Notes under the pieces: generated by a model
What the model saw: only the letters and a program-made list of their open reading frames with translations
Told to the model about the DNA's origin: nothing
Database searches by the model: none
Part shown: one piece after another, positions 30,483 through 40,680 of the stretch
How positions within the stretch are numbered: position 1 is the stretch's first letter
Layout: every line of letters begins with the position of its first letter
Program-made: the position numbers and the translations under genes
Assembly: GCF_007923445.1 (NCBI RefSeq)
Contig: NZ_VOJI01000004.1
Location: forward strand, 186,001-250,000
Reading direction: 5' to 3'
Length of the DNA stretch: 64,000 bases
DNA from: Puniceibacterium confluentis
Lineage (GTDB): Bacteria > Pseudomonadota > Alphaproteobacteria > Rhodobacterales > Rhodobacteraceae

Positions 30483-33455
30483 CTAGTTCCCTTCAATCGT
30501 CAGAGCGCTGTCCACCAGCGCCGCTTGCTGTGCTTTGTGCATGCTGGCCAGGCCCGTGGCGGGCGAGGCAGAGGTTTCGCGGCCCACGTAGGCCGGGCGG
30601 GCGTGCTGTGCCTTGATCCGGCCCAGAACCCATTCGAGGTTCGGCTCCATGAAGGTCCAGGCACCCTGGTTCTTGGGTTCTTCCTGGCACCAGATCATTT
30701 CCGCCTGCGGGAAGCGTTCGAGTTCCTTGACGGCCGAGATGGCCGGGAAAGGATAGAACTGTTCGAACCGCATCAGGTAAACATCGTCGATGCCACGGGC
30801 GTCGCGCTCTTCCAGCAGGTCGTAGTAGACCTTGCCGGAACACATCACGACGCGCTTGATCTTGTCATCGGCCACAAGTTTGGTGTCGGAATTGCCCTGC
30901 TGGGCGTCATCCCACAGCACCCGGTGGAAGGACGAGCCGGTGGTGAATTCCTCGGCCTTGCTCACGGCCAGCTTGTGACGCAGCAGCGATTTGGGCGTCA
31001 TCAGGATCAGCGGCTTGCGGAACGACCGGTGCATCTGGCGGCGCAGGATGTGGAAGTAATTCGCCGGCGTGGTGCAGTTGGCCACGATCCAGTTGTCCTG
31101 GCCACACATCTGCAGGAACCGCTCGAGGCGGGCCGAAGAGTGCTCGGGCCCCTGACCTTCGTAGCCGTGCGGCAGCAGGCAGACGAGCCCCGACATCCGC
31201 AGCCACTTGGATTCGCCCGACGAAACGAACTGGTCGAACATGATCTGCGCGCCGTTGGCAAAGTCGCCGAACTGCGCCTCCCACAGGGTCAGGGCGTTGG
31301 GTTCGGCAAGGCTGTAGCCGTATTCAAATCCGAGCACGGCGTATTCCGACAGCGCCGAGTCGATGGGTTCGAACCGGGCCTGACCTTCACGGATGTTGTT
31401 GAGCGGATAGTACCGTTCCTCTGTGTCCTGATTGACCAGGCCGGAATGCCGCTGGCTGAAGGTGCCACGGGTGGAGTCCTGACCGGACAGCCGCACGGGA
31501 TAGCCTTCGGTCAGCAGCGAGCCGAATGCCAGAGCTTCGCCGGTTGCCCAGTCAAAGCCGGTGCCGGTCCTGAACATCTCGGCCCGCGATTCCAGCAGGC
31601 GGCCAACGGTCTTGTGCAGCGGAAAGCCGTCCGGCGCGCGGGTCAGGGCAGAGCCGATCTGCTCCAGCGTCTCGGGCTTGATCGACGTCTTGCCGCGCTG
31701 GTACTTGCCCTGCTTCTGCCGGTCGAGGTGGGACCAGCGACCATCGAGCCAGTCGGCCTTGTTCGGCTTGTAGGTCTTGCCGGCCTCGAATTCCTCGTTC
31801 AGCATCGACTGGAACGACGCCTTCATGTCCTCGATTTCGCCCTCGGGGATCAGACCGTCACGCACAAGCCGCTCGGTGTACAGCGTCAGCGTGGTCTTCT
31901 GCTTCTTGATCTTGGTGTACATCAGCGGGTTGGTGAACATGGGCTCGTCGCCCTCGTTGTGTCCGAACCGGCGGTAGCAGAAGATGTCGAGAACTACGTC
32001 CTTGCCGAACTTCTGGCGGAACTCTGTCGCCACCTTTGCGGCATGCACCACCGCTTCGGGGTCATCGCCGTTCACGTGGAAGATCGGCGCCTCGACCACC
32101 AGCGCGTTGTCTGTGGGGTAGGGCGACGAGCGCGAGAAATGCGGCGCGGTGGTAAAGCCGATCTGGTTGTTCACCACGATATGCATCGTACCGCCGGTCC
32201 GGTGGCCGCGCACACCGGACAGTGCAAAGCACTCTGCGACCACACCCTGGCCGGCAAAGGCCGCATCGCCGTGCAGCAGGATCGGCATCACCATCGTCCG
32301 GTGCTGATCGCCGTACTGGTCCTGCTTGGCACGGACCTTCCCCAGCACAACCGGGTTCACGGCCTCAAGGTGGGAGGGGTTGGCGGTCAGTGACAGGTGA
32401 ACGGCATTGCCGTCGAAATCGCGGTCAGACGAGGCCCCGAGGTGGTATTTCACGTCGCCCGAGCCATCGACGTCCTCAGGCTTGAAACTGCCGCCCTGGA
32501 ATTCGTTGAAAATCGCGCGGTAGGGTTTGTTCATCACGTTGGCGAGCACCGACAGGCGGCCGCGGTGCGGCATGCCGATGATCATTTCCTTGACGCCAAG
32601 CGCGCCGCCGCGCTTGATGATCTGCTCCATCGCAGGGATCAGGCTTTCGCCGCCATCAAGGCCAAACCGCTTTGTGCCCATGTATTTGACATGCAGGAAT
32701 TTCTCGAATCCCTCGGCCTCGACCATCTTGTTGAGGATCGCCTTGCGGCCCTCGCGGGTGAACTTGACCTCCTTGCCGTATCCCTCGATCCGCTCTTTCA
32801 GCCAGGCCGACTGTTCGGGGTCCGAGATGTGCATGTATTGCAGCGCGAAGGTGCCGCAGTAGGTGCGCCGCACGATGTCCATGATCTCGCGCATGGACGC
32901 GATCTGAAGCCCGAGAACGTTGTCGATGAAGATCGGCCGGTCCATGTCGGCTTCGGTGAAGCCGTAGGACTTGGGGTCAAGTTCGGGATGGGGGGTGGCT
33001 TCGCGCATGCCCAGCGGGTCCAGATCCGCGGCAAGATGGCCCCGGATGCGGTGCGCCCGGATGATCATCAGCGCCCGGATCGAGTCGAGCACCGCCCGCT
33101 TGACCTGATCGTCGCTGAGGTTGACGCCGGTCGCGGCGGCCTTGTCGGTGATCTTCTTGCCGGCGGCCTTGGCGTCGGGGGCCATCGCGGCCATCGCCCA
33201 TTCCCCGGTCAGTGCGGCGGTGAGATCGTCCTGCGGCTGCGGCGGCCAGTCGGCGCGTGCCCAGCTCGGGCCGGCGGCCACCTTCTTGACCTCCATTCCG
33301 TCGTCGCCCATCGCCCGGAAAAACGCCTGCCAGGCCTCGTCGACCGCGCCGGGGTCGTTGGCATAGCGTGCATACATCTGTTCGAGATACGCGGCATTGT
33401 GCCCCTGCATGAAGCTTGAGGCGTGGAACTGGTCGTTTGAACTTTGATCGGTCAT
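30483..33455 (-). CDS. sucA: 2-oxoglutarate dehydrogenase E1
   Basis: 990 aa, homodimeric thiamine-diphosphate enzyme. N-terminal E2-binding segment (SSFMQGHNAAYLEQMYARY), TPP site GDAAFAGQGVVAE...NNQIGFTT around residues 395-445, HRGRLSVLANV active-site region, and the C-terminal transketolase-like pyrimidine domain (SQRHSGLVNQ, QFGDFANGAQIM). It decarboxylates 2-oxoglutarate and succinylates the E2 lipoyl groups. GGGGACC precedes the ATG. A sulfotransferase-like gene lies directly upstream. Confidence 0.97.
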   Translation of the reverse strand: MTDQSSNDQFHASSFMQGHNAAYLEQMYARYANDPGAVDEAWQAFFRAMGDDGMEVKKVAAGPSWARADWPPQPQDDLTAALTGEWAMAAMAPDAKAAGKKITDKAAATGVNLSDDQVKRAVLDSIRALMIIRAHRIRGHLAADLDPLGMREATPHPELDPKSYGFTEADMDRPIFIDNVLGLQIASMREIMDIVRRTYCGTFALQYMHISDPEQSAWLKERIEGYGKEVKFTREGRKAILNKMVEAEGFEKFLHVKYMGTKRFGLDGGESLIPAMEQIIKRGGALGVKEMIIGMPHRGRLSVLANVMNKPYRAIFNEFQGGSFKPEDVDGSGDVKYHLGASSDRDFDGNAVHLSLTANPSHLEAVNPVVLGKVRAKQDQYGDQHRTMVMPILLHGDAAFAGQGVVAECFALSGVRGHRTGGTMHIVVNNQIGFTTAPHFSRSSPYPTDNALVVEAPIFHVNGDDPEAVVHAAKVATEFRQKFGKDVVLDIFCYRRFGHNEGDEPMFTNPLMYTKIKKQKTTLTLYTERLVRDGLIPEGEIEDMKASFQSMLNEEFEAGKTYKPNKADWLDGRWSHLDRQKQGKYQRGKTSIKPETLEQIGSALTRAPDGFPLHKTVGRLLESRAEMFRTGTGFDWATGEALAFGSLLTEGYPVRLSGQDSTRGTFSQRHSGLVNQDTEERYYPLNNIREGQARFEPIDSALSEYAVLGFEYGYSLAEPNALTLWEAQFGDFANGAQIMFDQFVSSGESKWLRMSGLVCLLPHGYEGQGPEHSSARLERFLQMCGQDNWIVANCTTPANYFHILRRQMHRSFRKPLILMTPKSLLRHKLAVSKAEEFTTGSSFHRVLWDDAQQGNSDTKLVADDKIKRVVMCSGKVYYDLLEERDARGIDDVYLMRFEQFYPFPAISAVKELERFPQAEMIWCQEEPKNQGAWTFMEPNLEWVLGRIKAQHARPAYVGRETSASPATGLASMHKAQQAALVDSALTIEGN

Positions 33456-33476
33456 GTCTGGTCCCCAGCTGGGTTT

Positions 33477-34229
33477 CTACCTAGGTGCTGCTTGCGAGGT
33501 GATTGCGGACGCCGCGCTGCCTGTGGCCGAAAAGGCCGACGGGTGTGCAGGGCGCTGATCGGCGTCATATGGGTCATCGGAATAGCCCATCAAATCAAAA
33601 ATTGTGGCTTCGACGTCTAGAACACGTCCCACGAGAGTACGATTATAGAGATCGGCAATATCGCCGTCGGCAAGACCGTGCTGACCTTTCTTGGTGTGGC
33701 GAAGGTCCTGTATGGGCGCGCAATAGCCGACATGGTCAGCGATGCGGCGAATGTCGTCTTTGAGGCTTTCGTAATAGATCACATCGTCCACGACGCATGT
33801 GCCGTCGATCTGAAACAACGCGGTCTGGAGCCCGTAACCGTCGGACAGCAGAAACCGCCCGAAGTCCGCGCGCAGGGTATCCCAGTTCTGCGGCAGGGTG
33901 CGGCGGGACCGCTGCTGGTGAAACGCATAGAGCGACACCGCCCGCGTGAAGGGATTTCGGACATTCATGAACTTGAAATAGCTCTGCCAGACGTCGGATT
34001 CGAGCTGGGCGCGAATGGTGGCGGCAGGCATGTGGTTGCGCCACTTCAGATCCTGACCGGCGCCGCCACGGTAACCGACGATTCCGGCCTCGCTGACCAT
34101 CATCTCGGTCCGCTCGCTCAACTCTGCCCCCTTCGGCATGCAGGCGGGCTGAAAGAACACCTCGGTCGAGGTGCCGGCCGTTTTGCCAGTCTTGAGGAAG
34201 ATGAACTTATGAGAGTGACTGACGAGCAT
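33477..34229 (-). CDS. Sulfotransferase-family protein embedded in the suc operon
   Basis: 250 aa. N-terminal PAPS 5'-phosphosulfate loop KTGKTAGTSTE near residue 14, preceded by the beta strand HKFIFLK, and the 3'-phosphate motif VRNPFTRAVSLYAFH near residue 90. These are the two PAPS-binding elements of the sulfotransferase family 2/Gal-3-O type. Substrate unknown; family members sulfate glycans or small molecules. AAGGA precedes the ATG. It sits between sucD and sucA on the same strand with 21 bp to sucA, so it should be co-transcribed. No obvious metabolic reason for this place is visible. Confidence 0.75.
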   Translation of the reverse strand: MLVSHSHKFIFLKTGKTAGTSTEVFFQPACMPKGAELSERTEMMVSEAGIVGYRGGAGQDLKWRNHMPAATIRAQLESDVWQSYFKFMNVRNPFTRAVSLYAFHQQRSRRTLPQNWDTLRADFGRFLLSDGYGLQTALFQIDGTCVVDDVIYYESLKDDIRRIADHVGYCAPIQDLRHTKKGQHGLADGDIADLYNRTLVGRVLDVEATIFDLMGYSDDPYDADQRPAHPSAFSATGSAASAITSQAAPR

Positions 34230-34294
34230 CTTGGTCCTTGACCCTTCATGCTCTGAACCCGCGGGGGTTCAGAGCGTACTCCTGCAGGCGCGGC

Positions 34295-35182
34295 TCAGCC
34301 CTTGGCGATGGCCGCAAGTACGGCCTCACCCAGACCGGCAGGGCTTTCCGCCACAACGATCCCGGCGGCTTTCATCGCCTCGATCTTGTCCTCGGCACCG
34401 CCCTTGCCGCCCGCGACGATCGCGCCGGCATGGCCCATGCGACGGCCCGGAGGGGCTGTGCGTCCCGCGATGAAACCAGCCGTCGGTTTCCAGCGGCCCT
34501 TCTTCTTTTCATCGGCCAGAAACTGTGCCGCATCTTCTTCGGCCGAGCCGCCGATTTCACCGATCATGATGATCGACTGCGTTTCGGGGTCAGCCAGGAA
34601 CATTTCCAGCACGTCGATGTGCTCGGTTCCCTTGATCGGGTCGCCGCCGATGCCGACGGCCGTCGACTGGCCCAGACCGCTGTCGGACGTCTGTTTCACG
34701 GCCTCATAGGTCAGCGTGCCCGAACGCGACACCACGCCGACCGATCCACGCTTGTGGATGTGGCCGGGCATGATGCCGATCTTGCAGGCATCGGGGGTGA
34801 TGACTCCGGGGCAGTTCGGCCCGATCAGGCGCGACCTGGAATTCTCCAGCGCCCGCTTGACCTTCATCATGTCAAGCACCGGGATGCCTTCGGTGATGCA
34901 GATGATCAGTTCCATCTCGGCGTCGATCGCCTCGAGGATCGAATCCGCGGCAAACGGCGGTGGGACATAGATCACCGAAGCATTCGCGCCGGTCACGTGC
35001 ATTGCTTCGTGCACCGAATTGTACACCGGCAGGTCCAGGTGGGTCTGGCCCCCTTTGCCGGGAGTCACGCCGCCCACCATCTTGGTGCCGTAAGCGATGG
35101 CCTGTTCGGTGTGAAATGTGCCCTGCGAACCGGTGAGGCCCTGACAGATCACCTTGGTGTTTTCGTCGATTAGGACTGCCAT
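34295..35182 (-). CDS. sucD: Succinyl-CoA synthetase subunit alpha
   Basis: 295 aa, standard length. CoA-binding Rossmann part ([15 protein letters not shown]), [10 protein letters not shown], and the phosphohistidine in [10 protein letters not shown] near residue 250. With SucC it converts succinyl-CoA to succinate with NTP formation. Part of the suc operon. Confidence 0.98.
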   Translation of the reverse strand: MAVLIDENTKVICQGLTGSQGTFHTEQAIAYGTKMVGGVTPGKGGQTHLDLPVYNSVHEAMHVTGANASVIYVPPPFAADSILEAIDAEMELIICITEGIPVLDMMKVKRALENSRSRLIGPNCPGVITPDACKIGIMPGHIHKRGSVGVVSRSGTLTYEAVKQTSDSGLGQSTAVGIGGDPIKGTEHIDVLEMFLADPETQSIIMIGEIGGSAEEDAAQFLADEKKKGRWKPTAGFIAGRTAPPGRRMGHAGAIVAGGKGGAEDKIEAMKAAGIVVAESPAGLGEAVLAAIAKG

Positions 35183-35235
35183 GTTATCAGTCTTTCCTTG
35201 TGTCTCGGGCGGGTCAATGCCGCACCCACGCGCCG

Positions 35236-35535
35236 TCAGTAGCTGGCGCTGTCATCATCCACGAGTTCGTCAAGTGCCCGGACAGCGATCAGCGCGCCGC
35301 CCATGAGCATCAGTGTCCGCCCCAGCGACCGGGTAAGGTTGCGCGGAATCAGCGTGGCAATGCCGTCCCGTGCCGCCCGGGCAACGTCGCGCCCGTCCCG
35401 GATGTCGCGCAGACGCGGGCGCCCGGCCGGTTCCGGCAGGCGCAGCGCGGCGGGTTCGATCCGGCAGGCGACGAGGCCGATCCCGACCATCGCCAGACCG
35501 ACCAGGATCGGAGAGTACCCTGGTTCCCGGATCAT
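35236..35535 (-). CDS. Small two-TM protein coupled to sucC
   Basis: 99 aa. Start ATG overlaps the sucC stop as ATGA. Two hydrophobic segments, about residues 9-24 ([16 protein letters not shown]) and 73-88 ([16 protein letters not shown]), flank a charged Arg/Asp-rich loop that begins Pro-rich; the tail is acidic ([11 protein letters not shown]). No family recognised. Tight coupling between the two succinyl-CoA synthetase genes argues that it is a real translated gene. Confidence 0.68.
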   Translation of the reverse strand: MIREPGYSPILVGLAMVGIGLVACRIEPAALRLPEPAGRPRLRDIRDGRDVARAARDGIATLIPRNLTRSLGRTLMLMGGALIAVRALDELVDDDSASY

Positions 35536-36725
35536 CCCTTGACGGCCTTCACGATTTTCTGCGCGCCGTCCTTGAGGTCGTCCGCAGCGATCACGTCGAG
35601 GCCGGAGTTGTTGATGATCTCCTTGCCCTTCTCGACGTTTGTGCCTTCGAGACGCACGACCAGCGGCACCTTCAGCCCCACCTCTTTCACGGCAGAGACC
35701 ACACCCTCGGCAATCACATCGCAGCGCATGATGCCGCCGAAGATGTTCACCAGAATGCCTTTGACCTGCGGGTCCGAGGTGATGATCTTGAAGGCTTCGG
35801 TCACCTTTTCCTTGGTCGCGCCGCCGCCGACGTCGAGGAAGTTGGCAGGCTCGGCACCGTAGAGCTTGATGATGTCCATGGTCGCCATCGCGAGGCCCGC
35901 GCCGTTGACCATGCAACCGATCTCGCCGTCGAGCGCGATGTAGTTGAGGTCGTACTTCGACGCCGCCAGTTCCTTGGCATCCTCTTCGGTGGTGTCACGC
36001 AGTTCGGCGATGTCGGCATGGCGGTAGACCGCGTTGCCATCAAAGCTGATCTTGGCGTCCAGCACCTTGAGATCGCCTGCGTCGGTGACGATCAGCGGGT
36101 TGATCTCGAGCATCTCCATGTCTTTTTCGATGAAGGCCTTGTAGAGCAGCCCCATCAGGCCGACACACTGTTTCATCGCCTTGCCGTCCAGACCCAGCGC
36201 AAAGCCGACGCGGCGGCCGTGGAACGACTGGTAGCCGGTGGCCGGATCGACGGCGAACGACAGGATCTTCTCGGGTGTCGAGGCGGCGACCTCTTCGATG
36301 TCCATGCCGCCCTCGGTCGAGCAGACAAAGGACACGCGGCTGGTCTGCCGGTCCACCAGCAGGGCGAGGTACAGCTCGGTCTCGATCCCGCTGCCGTCTT
36401 CGATATAGATGCGGTTGACCTGCTTGCCCGCCGGACCGGTCTGATGCGTGACCAGGGTGCGGCCCAGCATCTTCTTGGCTTCCTGCGCGGCTTCTTCGAC
36501 CGATTTGGTCAGGCGAACGCCGCCCTTTTCGCCGGCATCGGCCTCCTTGAAGGACCCCTTGCCGCGGCCACCTGCGTGGATCTGGGCCTTTACAACCCAA
36601 AGCGGGCCGTCAAGCGCCCCTGCGGCGGTCTTGGCTTCGTCCGCCTTTAGAACCACGCGGCCATCGGACACCGGAGCGCCGTAGCTGCGCAGCAGGGCTT
36701 TCGCCTGATACTCGTGGATGTTCAT
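35532..36725 (-). CDS. sucC: Succinyl-CoA synthetase subunit beta
   Basis: 397 aa from ATG 36725 ([19 protein letters not shown]); a longer frame upstream runs into the regulatory region. ATP-grasp domain with [12 protein letters not shown], the substrate-binding INPLIV, and [22 protein letters not shown] (split: FDGNA...ELRD). C-terminal ligase-CoA domain with [13 protein letters not shown] and [15 protein letters not shown]. First gene of the suc operon; two palindromic sites lie 110-140 bp upstream. Confidence 0.97.
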   Translation of the reverse strand: MNIHEYQAKALLRSYGAPVSDGRVVLKADEAKTAAGALDGPLWVVKAQIHAGGRGKGSFKEADAGEKGGVRLTKSVEEAAQEAKKMLGRTLVTHQTGPAGKQVNRIYIEDGSGIETELYLALLVDRQTSRVSFVCSTEGGMDIEEVAASTPEKILSFAVDPATGYQSFHGRRVGFALGLDGKAMKQCVGLMGLLYKAFIEKDMEMLEINPLIVTDAGDLKVLDAKISFDGNAVYRHADIAELRDTTEEDAKELAASKYDLNYIALDGEIGCMVNGAGLAMATMDIIKLYGAEPANFLDVGGGATKEKVTEAFKIITSDPQVKGILVNIFGGIMRCDVIAEGVVSAVKEVGLKVPLVVRLEGTNVEKGKEIINNSGLDVIAADDLKDGAQKIVKAVKG

Positions 36726-36833
36726 TAGAAACTGTCCCGTCTTGCTGCGATTGCATCGTGTATAGGCACAGAGTTTCGGCAGGTTTAACGGAAATCTTGC
36801 GCAACTCGGCAATTTGGCGTTTTTTCCGGGTTT

Positions 36834-36864
36834 TGTGATCACGGCGGAAAAAGGTGTGATCACA
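36834..36864 (-). promoter_or_regulatory. Paired palindromic operator-like sites upstream of sucC
   Basis: TGTGATCACG at 36834-36843 and TGTGATCACA at 36855-36864, centres 21 bp apart (two helical turns). They lie in the divergent region between sucC and the glycosyltransferase. The same arrangement occurs before sdhC. A dimeric regulator such as a GntR-type protein is plausible; the protein is not identified. Confidence 0.65.
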
Positions 36865-36995
36865 TAATCGGCGGAACTTGGCTGGCCAGTCCAAATAATG
36901 CGCTTTTGCAAGATTCGTCAGCCGTCGCCGCGCTGGTTGCCAGCCCCTGTCGGCAAGGCTAGACCAGACGCTGCACCCGGTAAGGACATTCAGAC

Positions 36996-38060
36996 ATGCA
37001 GCGTATCACCCGGATCAGTGACGACAAGCATAACCCGACTGCGATTCCCGTGGTCGCACTGGCGCACAACGAGCGCAACATCCTGCCGGACTTTCTGGCG
37101 CATTACCGGGCGTCCTGCACGGCATCGTTTCTGATCGTCGACGACCATTCCACCGACGGCAGCCGCGAATATTTGGCCGCGCAACCCGATGTGACCCTGT
37201 TTCAGCCGGTCGCGGGCGCGGAGTTCCTGAAAGAGAGGGCGATCTGGAAATCCGGGCTGCTGGATCATTACGGCGCCGGCCGATGGTGCATGGCACCGGA
37301 TATTGACGAACACTTCGTCTGGCCCGGGATGCCCGGCAAAAGTCTCGAACAGTACATCGCCGCGATCGAGGCCGAAGGCGCCGAGGCGGTCGCCGCGCTG
37401 ATGATCGACATGTACGGCGACATGCCGCTCAGCGATCACCTGCACGACCCGGACGAGGGCCCGAGCCTGTCCCGGAGATTCCCGTATTTCGACGGGCATG
37501 GCGCCTATCCGCTGGGCTATTTCATGCGCCCGATCTCGGCGGCGCAATCACGCGACAGACCGACCCCACCGGTGCGGTTCAATGGCGGTGCCCGTGACCG
37601 CCTGTTCTTTCTCAGCGACCTGAAGGCGAATGCGCTGCAACACTGGCTGATCGAGCGCTACCTGCGCATGGACCAGCGGGTCAACCCGGGCGCGGGCGAA
37701 CTGCCGATGCGGTTGCTGGCACGGCAGTTGACGCGCGGGCTTTTTGCGCCGGCCCTGAACGCGACCAAGATCGGCCTTATCCGGTGGCAGAGCGGCATGA
37801 TGTTCAATGGCCACAAGGTTGACCGGCGTCTGGTGATGTCGGAAAGCGTTGCCGCCCTGCTGCATTTTCCCTTTACCCGGGGCCGGGCCGGGATCGAATA
37901 CATTGTCGGTCGCGGCCAGCACGCCGGCGGCAGCCGGTATTATCGCAAATTGCTGGAAAGCGGCGGGCTGGACAGATCGCCGCGCGCAGCCCACAGCCGG
38001 TACTACGAGGGCGCATCAAGCCTGAGCGGGCTGATGCGGGATGTACCCGCTGCGCGCTGA
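36996..38060 (+). CDS. Glycosyltransferase family 2-like protein
   Basis: 354 aa. Begins with the GT-A nucleotide-binding pattern PVVALAHNERNILPDFLAHY followed by FLIVDDHSTDGS, and has a DxD-like metal motif in PDIDEHFVW near residue 102. This is the 'Glyco_tranf_2_4' style seen in many Rhodobacterales proteins. Acceptor and sugar unknown. It is divergent from sucC and convergent with mdh, with its own terminator after the stop. Confidence 0.78.
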   Translation: MQRITRISDDKHNPTAIPVVALAHNERNILPDFLAHYRASCTASFLIVDDHSTDGSREYLAAQPDVTLFQPVAGAEFLKERAIWKSGLLDHYGAGRWCMAPDIDEHFVWPGMPGKSLEQYIAAIEAEGAEAVAALMIDMYGDMPLSDHLHDPDEGPSLSRRFPYFDGHGAYPLGYFMRPISAAQSRDRPTPPVRFNGGARDRLFFLSDLKANALQHWLIERYLRMDQRVNPGAGELPMRLLARQLTRGLFAPALNATKIGLIRWQSGMMFNGHKVDRRLVMSESVAALLHFPFTRGRAGIEYIVGRGQHAGGSRYYRKLLESGGLDRSPRAAHSRYYEGASSLSGLMRDVPAAR

Positions 38061-38062
38061 GA

Positions 38063-38090
38063 GCGACCGAAGCCGGTCGCAGGGCTTTTT
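38063..38090 (+). terminator. Rho-independent terminator after the glycosyltransferase gene
   Basis: GCGACCG and CGGTCGC form a perfect 7-bp stem around AAGC, followed by AGGGCTTTTT. It starts directly after the stop codon. Confidence 0.82.
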
Positions 38091-38103
38091 CATCGTTGTA
38101 AGG

Positions 38104-38137
38104 ACGGGCCCGTGCAGGTTCTGCCACACGGACCCGT
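38104..38137 (-). terminator. Hairpin after mdh (weak terminator)
   Basis: On the minus strand ACGGGTCCGTG and CACGGGCCCGT pair over 11 positions (one G-T) around a 12-base loop, 13 bp after the mdh stop. No T-run follows, so it may stabilise the 3' end rather than terminate. Confidence 0.5.
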
Positions 38138-38149
38138 AGGTCTTGTGGA

Positions 38150-39238
<1,089 letters not shown>

Positions 39239-39271
39239 CTAAGCGGACAAAGCATTTTGAGGAGCTCTCAA

Positions 39272-40027
39272 TTGGACCTTCTGACCCCTTCGAATCTGGC
39301 GGTTGCCATCCCGGCTGTGCTTTTTGCGGGCATTTCCAAAGCCGGGTTCGGATCCGGTGCGGCCTTTGCCAGCGCGTCGATTCTGGCGATCATGCTGGAT
39401 CCGGGGCAGGCCCTGGGCATCATGCTGCCGCTGCTGATGCTGATCGACATGGCAAGCCTTCCGGCCTACTGGAAAAAATGGCACTGGCCCGATGCCCGCA
39501 TTCTGCTGCTCGGGGCGGTGCCGGGAACGCTGCTGGGGGCGGTCTTCTACCGGATGGCAGATCCCGATGTGATCCGCTTCCTGATCGGTCTGATCGGAAT
39601 CGCCTTTGTGGTCTGGCAGATGATGCAGAAGGCAGGGCTGCTTCAGCTTGCGCAGCGCCGCTTTGGCGACGGAACCGGACTGGTGGCTGGCGGCGTCCTC
39701 GGGTTCACCAGTTTCGTCAGCCACGCCGGCGGACCGGCCGCTGCGGTTTATCTGTTGGGACAGCGGTTGCCCAAGACCACCTACCAGGCCACCACAGTTC
39801 TGGTGTTCTGGGCGGTGAATCTGTTCAAATCGGCTTTTTACGCCTTTATGGGTATCTTCACCCTGCAGACACTGACGTTTGATCTGGTTCTGGCGCCTGT
39901 CGCCATCCTCGGAACCTGGCTTGGCGTCCGGGCGCATGCGCTGGTTCCGGATCGGCTGTACTTCGGGCTGACCTATGTCTTGCTGACCGTAACCAGCATC
40001 AAGTTGATCTGGGACGCGCTGAGCTGA
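39272..40027 (+). CDS. TauE/SafE-family membrane transporter
   Basis: 251 aa from TTG 39272, chosen for the GAGGAG ribosome site seven bases upstream and the sequence (M)DLLTPSNLAVAIPAV; no ATG fits. About eight TM helices. GISKAGFGSGAAFAS in the first helix and FTSFVSHAGGPAAAVYLL in the second half are the repeated TauE/SafE elements. Family members export sulfite, sulfoacetate or other organosulfonates; substrate not shown here. Divergent from mdh. Confidence 0.85.
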   Translation: MDLLTPSNLAVAIPAVLFAGISKAGFGSGAAFASASILAIMLDPGQALGIMLPLLMLIDMASLPAYWKKWHWPDARILLLGAVPGTLLGAVFYRMADPDVIRFLIGLIGIAFVVWQMMQKAGLLQLAQRRFGDGTGLVAGGVLGFTSFVSHAGGPAAAVYLLGQRLPKTTYQATTVLVFWAVNLFKSAFYAFMGIFTLQTLTFDLVLAPVAILGTWLGVRAHALVPDRLYFGLTYVLLTVTSIKLIWDALS

Positions 40028-40035
40028 GCGCAATC

Positions 40036-40079
40036 TCTCGCCGAGTTCCACTTCCGGGAAGGAAACATTCCCGGCGAGA
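40036..40079. terminator. Long hairpin between convergent genes
   Basis: TCTCGCCG and CGGCGAGA pair, with an inner GGGAA/TTCCC stem. It lies between the TauE/SafE stop and the end of the convergent periplasmic protein gene, so it could serve both. No T-run is present. Confidence 0.4.
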
Positions 40080-40106
40080 CAAAGTCGGCGGCGCCTCCGG
40101 GAATTT

Positions 40107-40421
40107 TCAGGCGTCGTTGCCCACAGGGGGCAGGGCGTCGGCAAAGGCTTCGAACGCCTGCCCGCTGGCCACAAGGCAACTGATGCCGTCGGTTCGGGTG
40201 ACAGTGATGGTCCAGGTGCCGGTTTCGTCCGACGCAAAGACCTCGATCACCGAGTTGTTGGTGCCCAGGCCCATCGACTGCCGGGTTTCGCCGAATTTTG
40301 ATGCCAGCCGGTCGACGACATTGGCCCGTGGCGCGCAATTGGCAGGCTGCGAAACGGCTGGGCCTGCAGGCCAGGCCGTCAGAAACGTGGCATTCAACAG
40401 TGTCAGGAGCATATGTTTCAT
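40107..40421 (-). CDS. Small periplasmic hypothetical protein
   Basis: 104 aa. Signal peptide (MKHMLLTLLNATFLTAWPAGPAVSQ) followed by a ~78-residue mature part with two Cys (CAPRANVV and ISCLVASG) that may form a disulfide. VIEVFASDETGTWTITVTRTDG reads as two beta strands (broken for length: VIEVFASDETG, TWTITVTRT). AAAGGAT precedes the ATG. No named family known to me. Confidence 0.7.
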   Translation of the reverse strand: MKHMLLTLLNATFLTAWPAGPAVSQPANCAPRANVVDRLASKFGETRQSMGLGTNNSVIEVFASDETGTWTITVTRTDGISCLVASGQAFEAFADALPPVGNDA

Positions 40422-40680
40422 TAACTATCCTTTCGGATCAAGGCGGTGCCGCAGGTGGTTCGCCGGGCCCGACCGATGATGTCCCAGGTTCCGGAAAGCG
40501 TGCAGTGCCGGTGCAGGCGGTCCGGTCTTGCAAGGATGCCTTACAGCTGTTGAACCAATGGTTAACGCGGCGCACCCTTCGACCAAAGCAGCCCTATGCT
40601 GCATCGCAGCGATTTTATGCTTGATCTTTTTGCAAAAAAATGGCCCAAACCACGCAATAAAATTCCGCCAGGAGATTCCC

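Noticed and set aside
28758-32393. A 1211-codon open frame on the plus strand across odhB and sucA
   Set aside because: It is antisense to two certain genes with clear motifs, a common effect of GC-rich third positions. Its His/Arg/Gly-rich translation is not protein-like.
36834-36864. TGTGATCACA sites as CRP/FNR boxes
   Set aside because: CRP needs TGTGA-N6-TCACA; here the halves touch with no spacer, so CRP does not fit.
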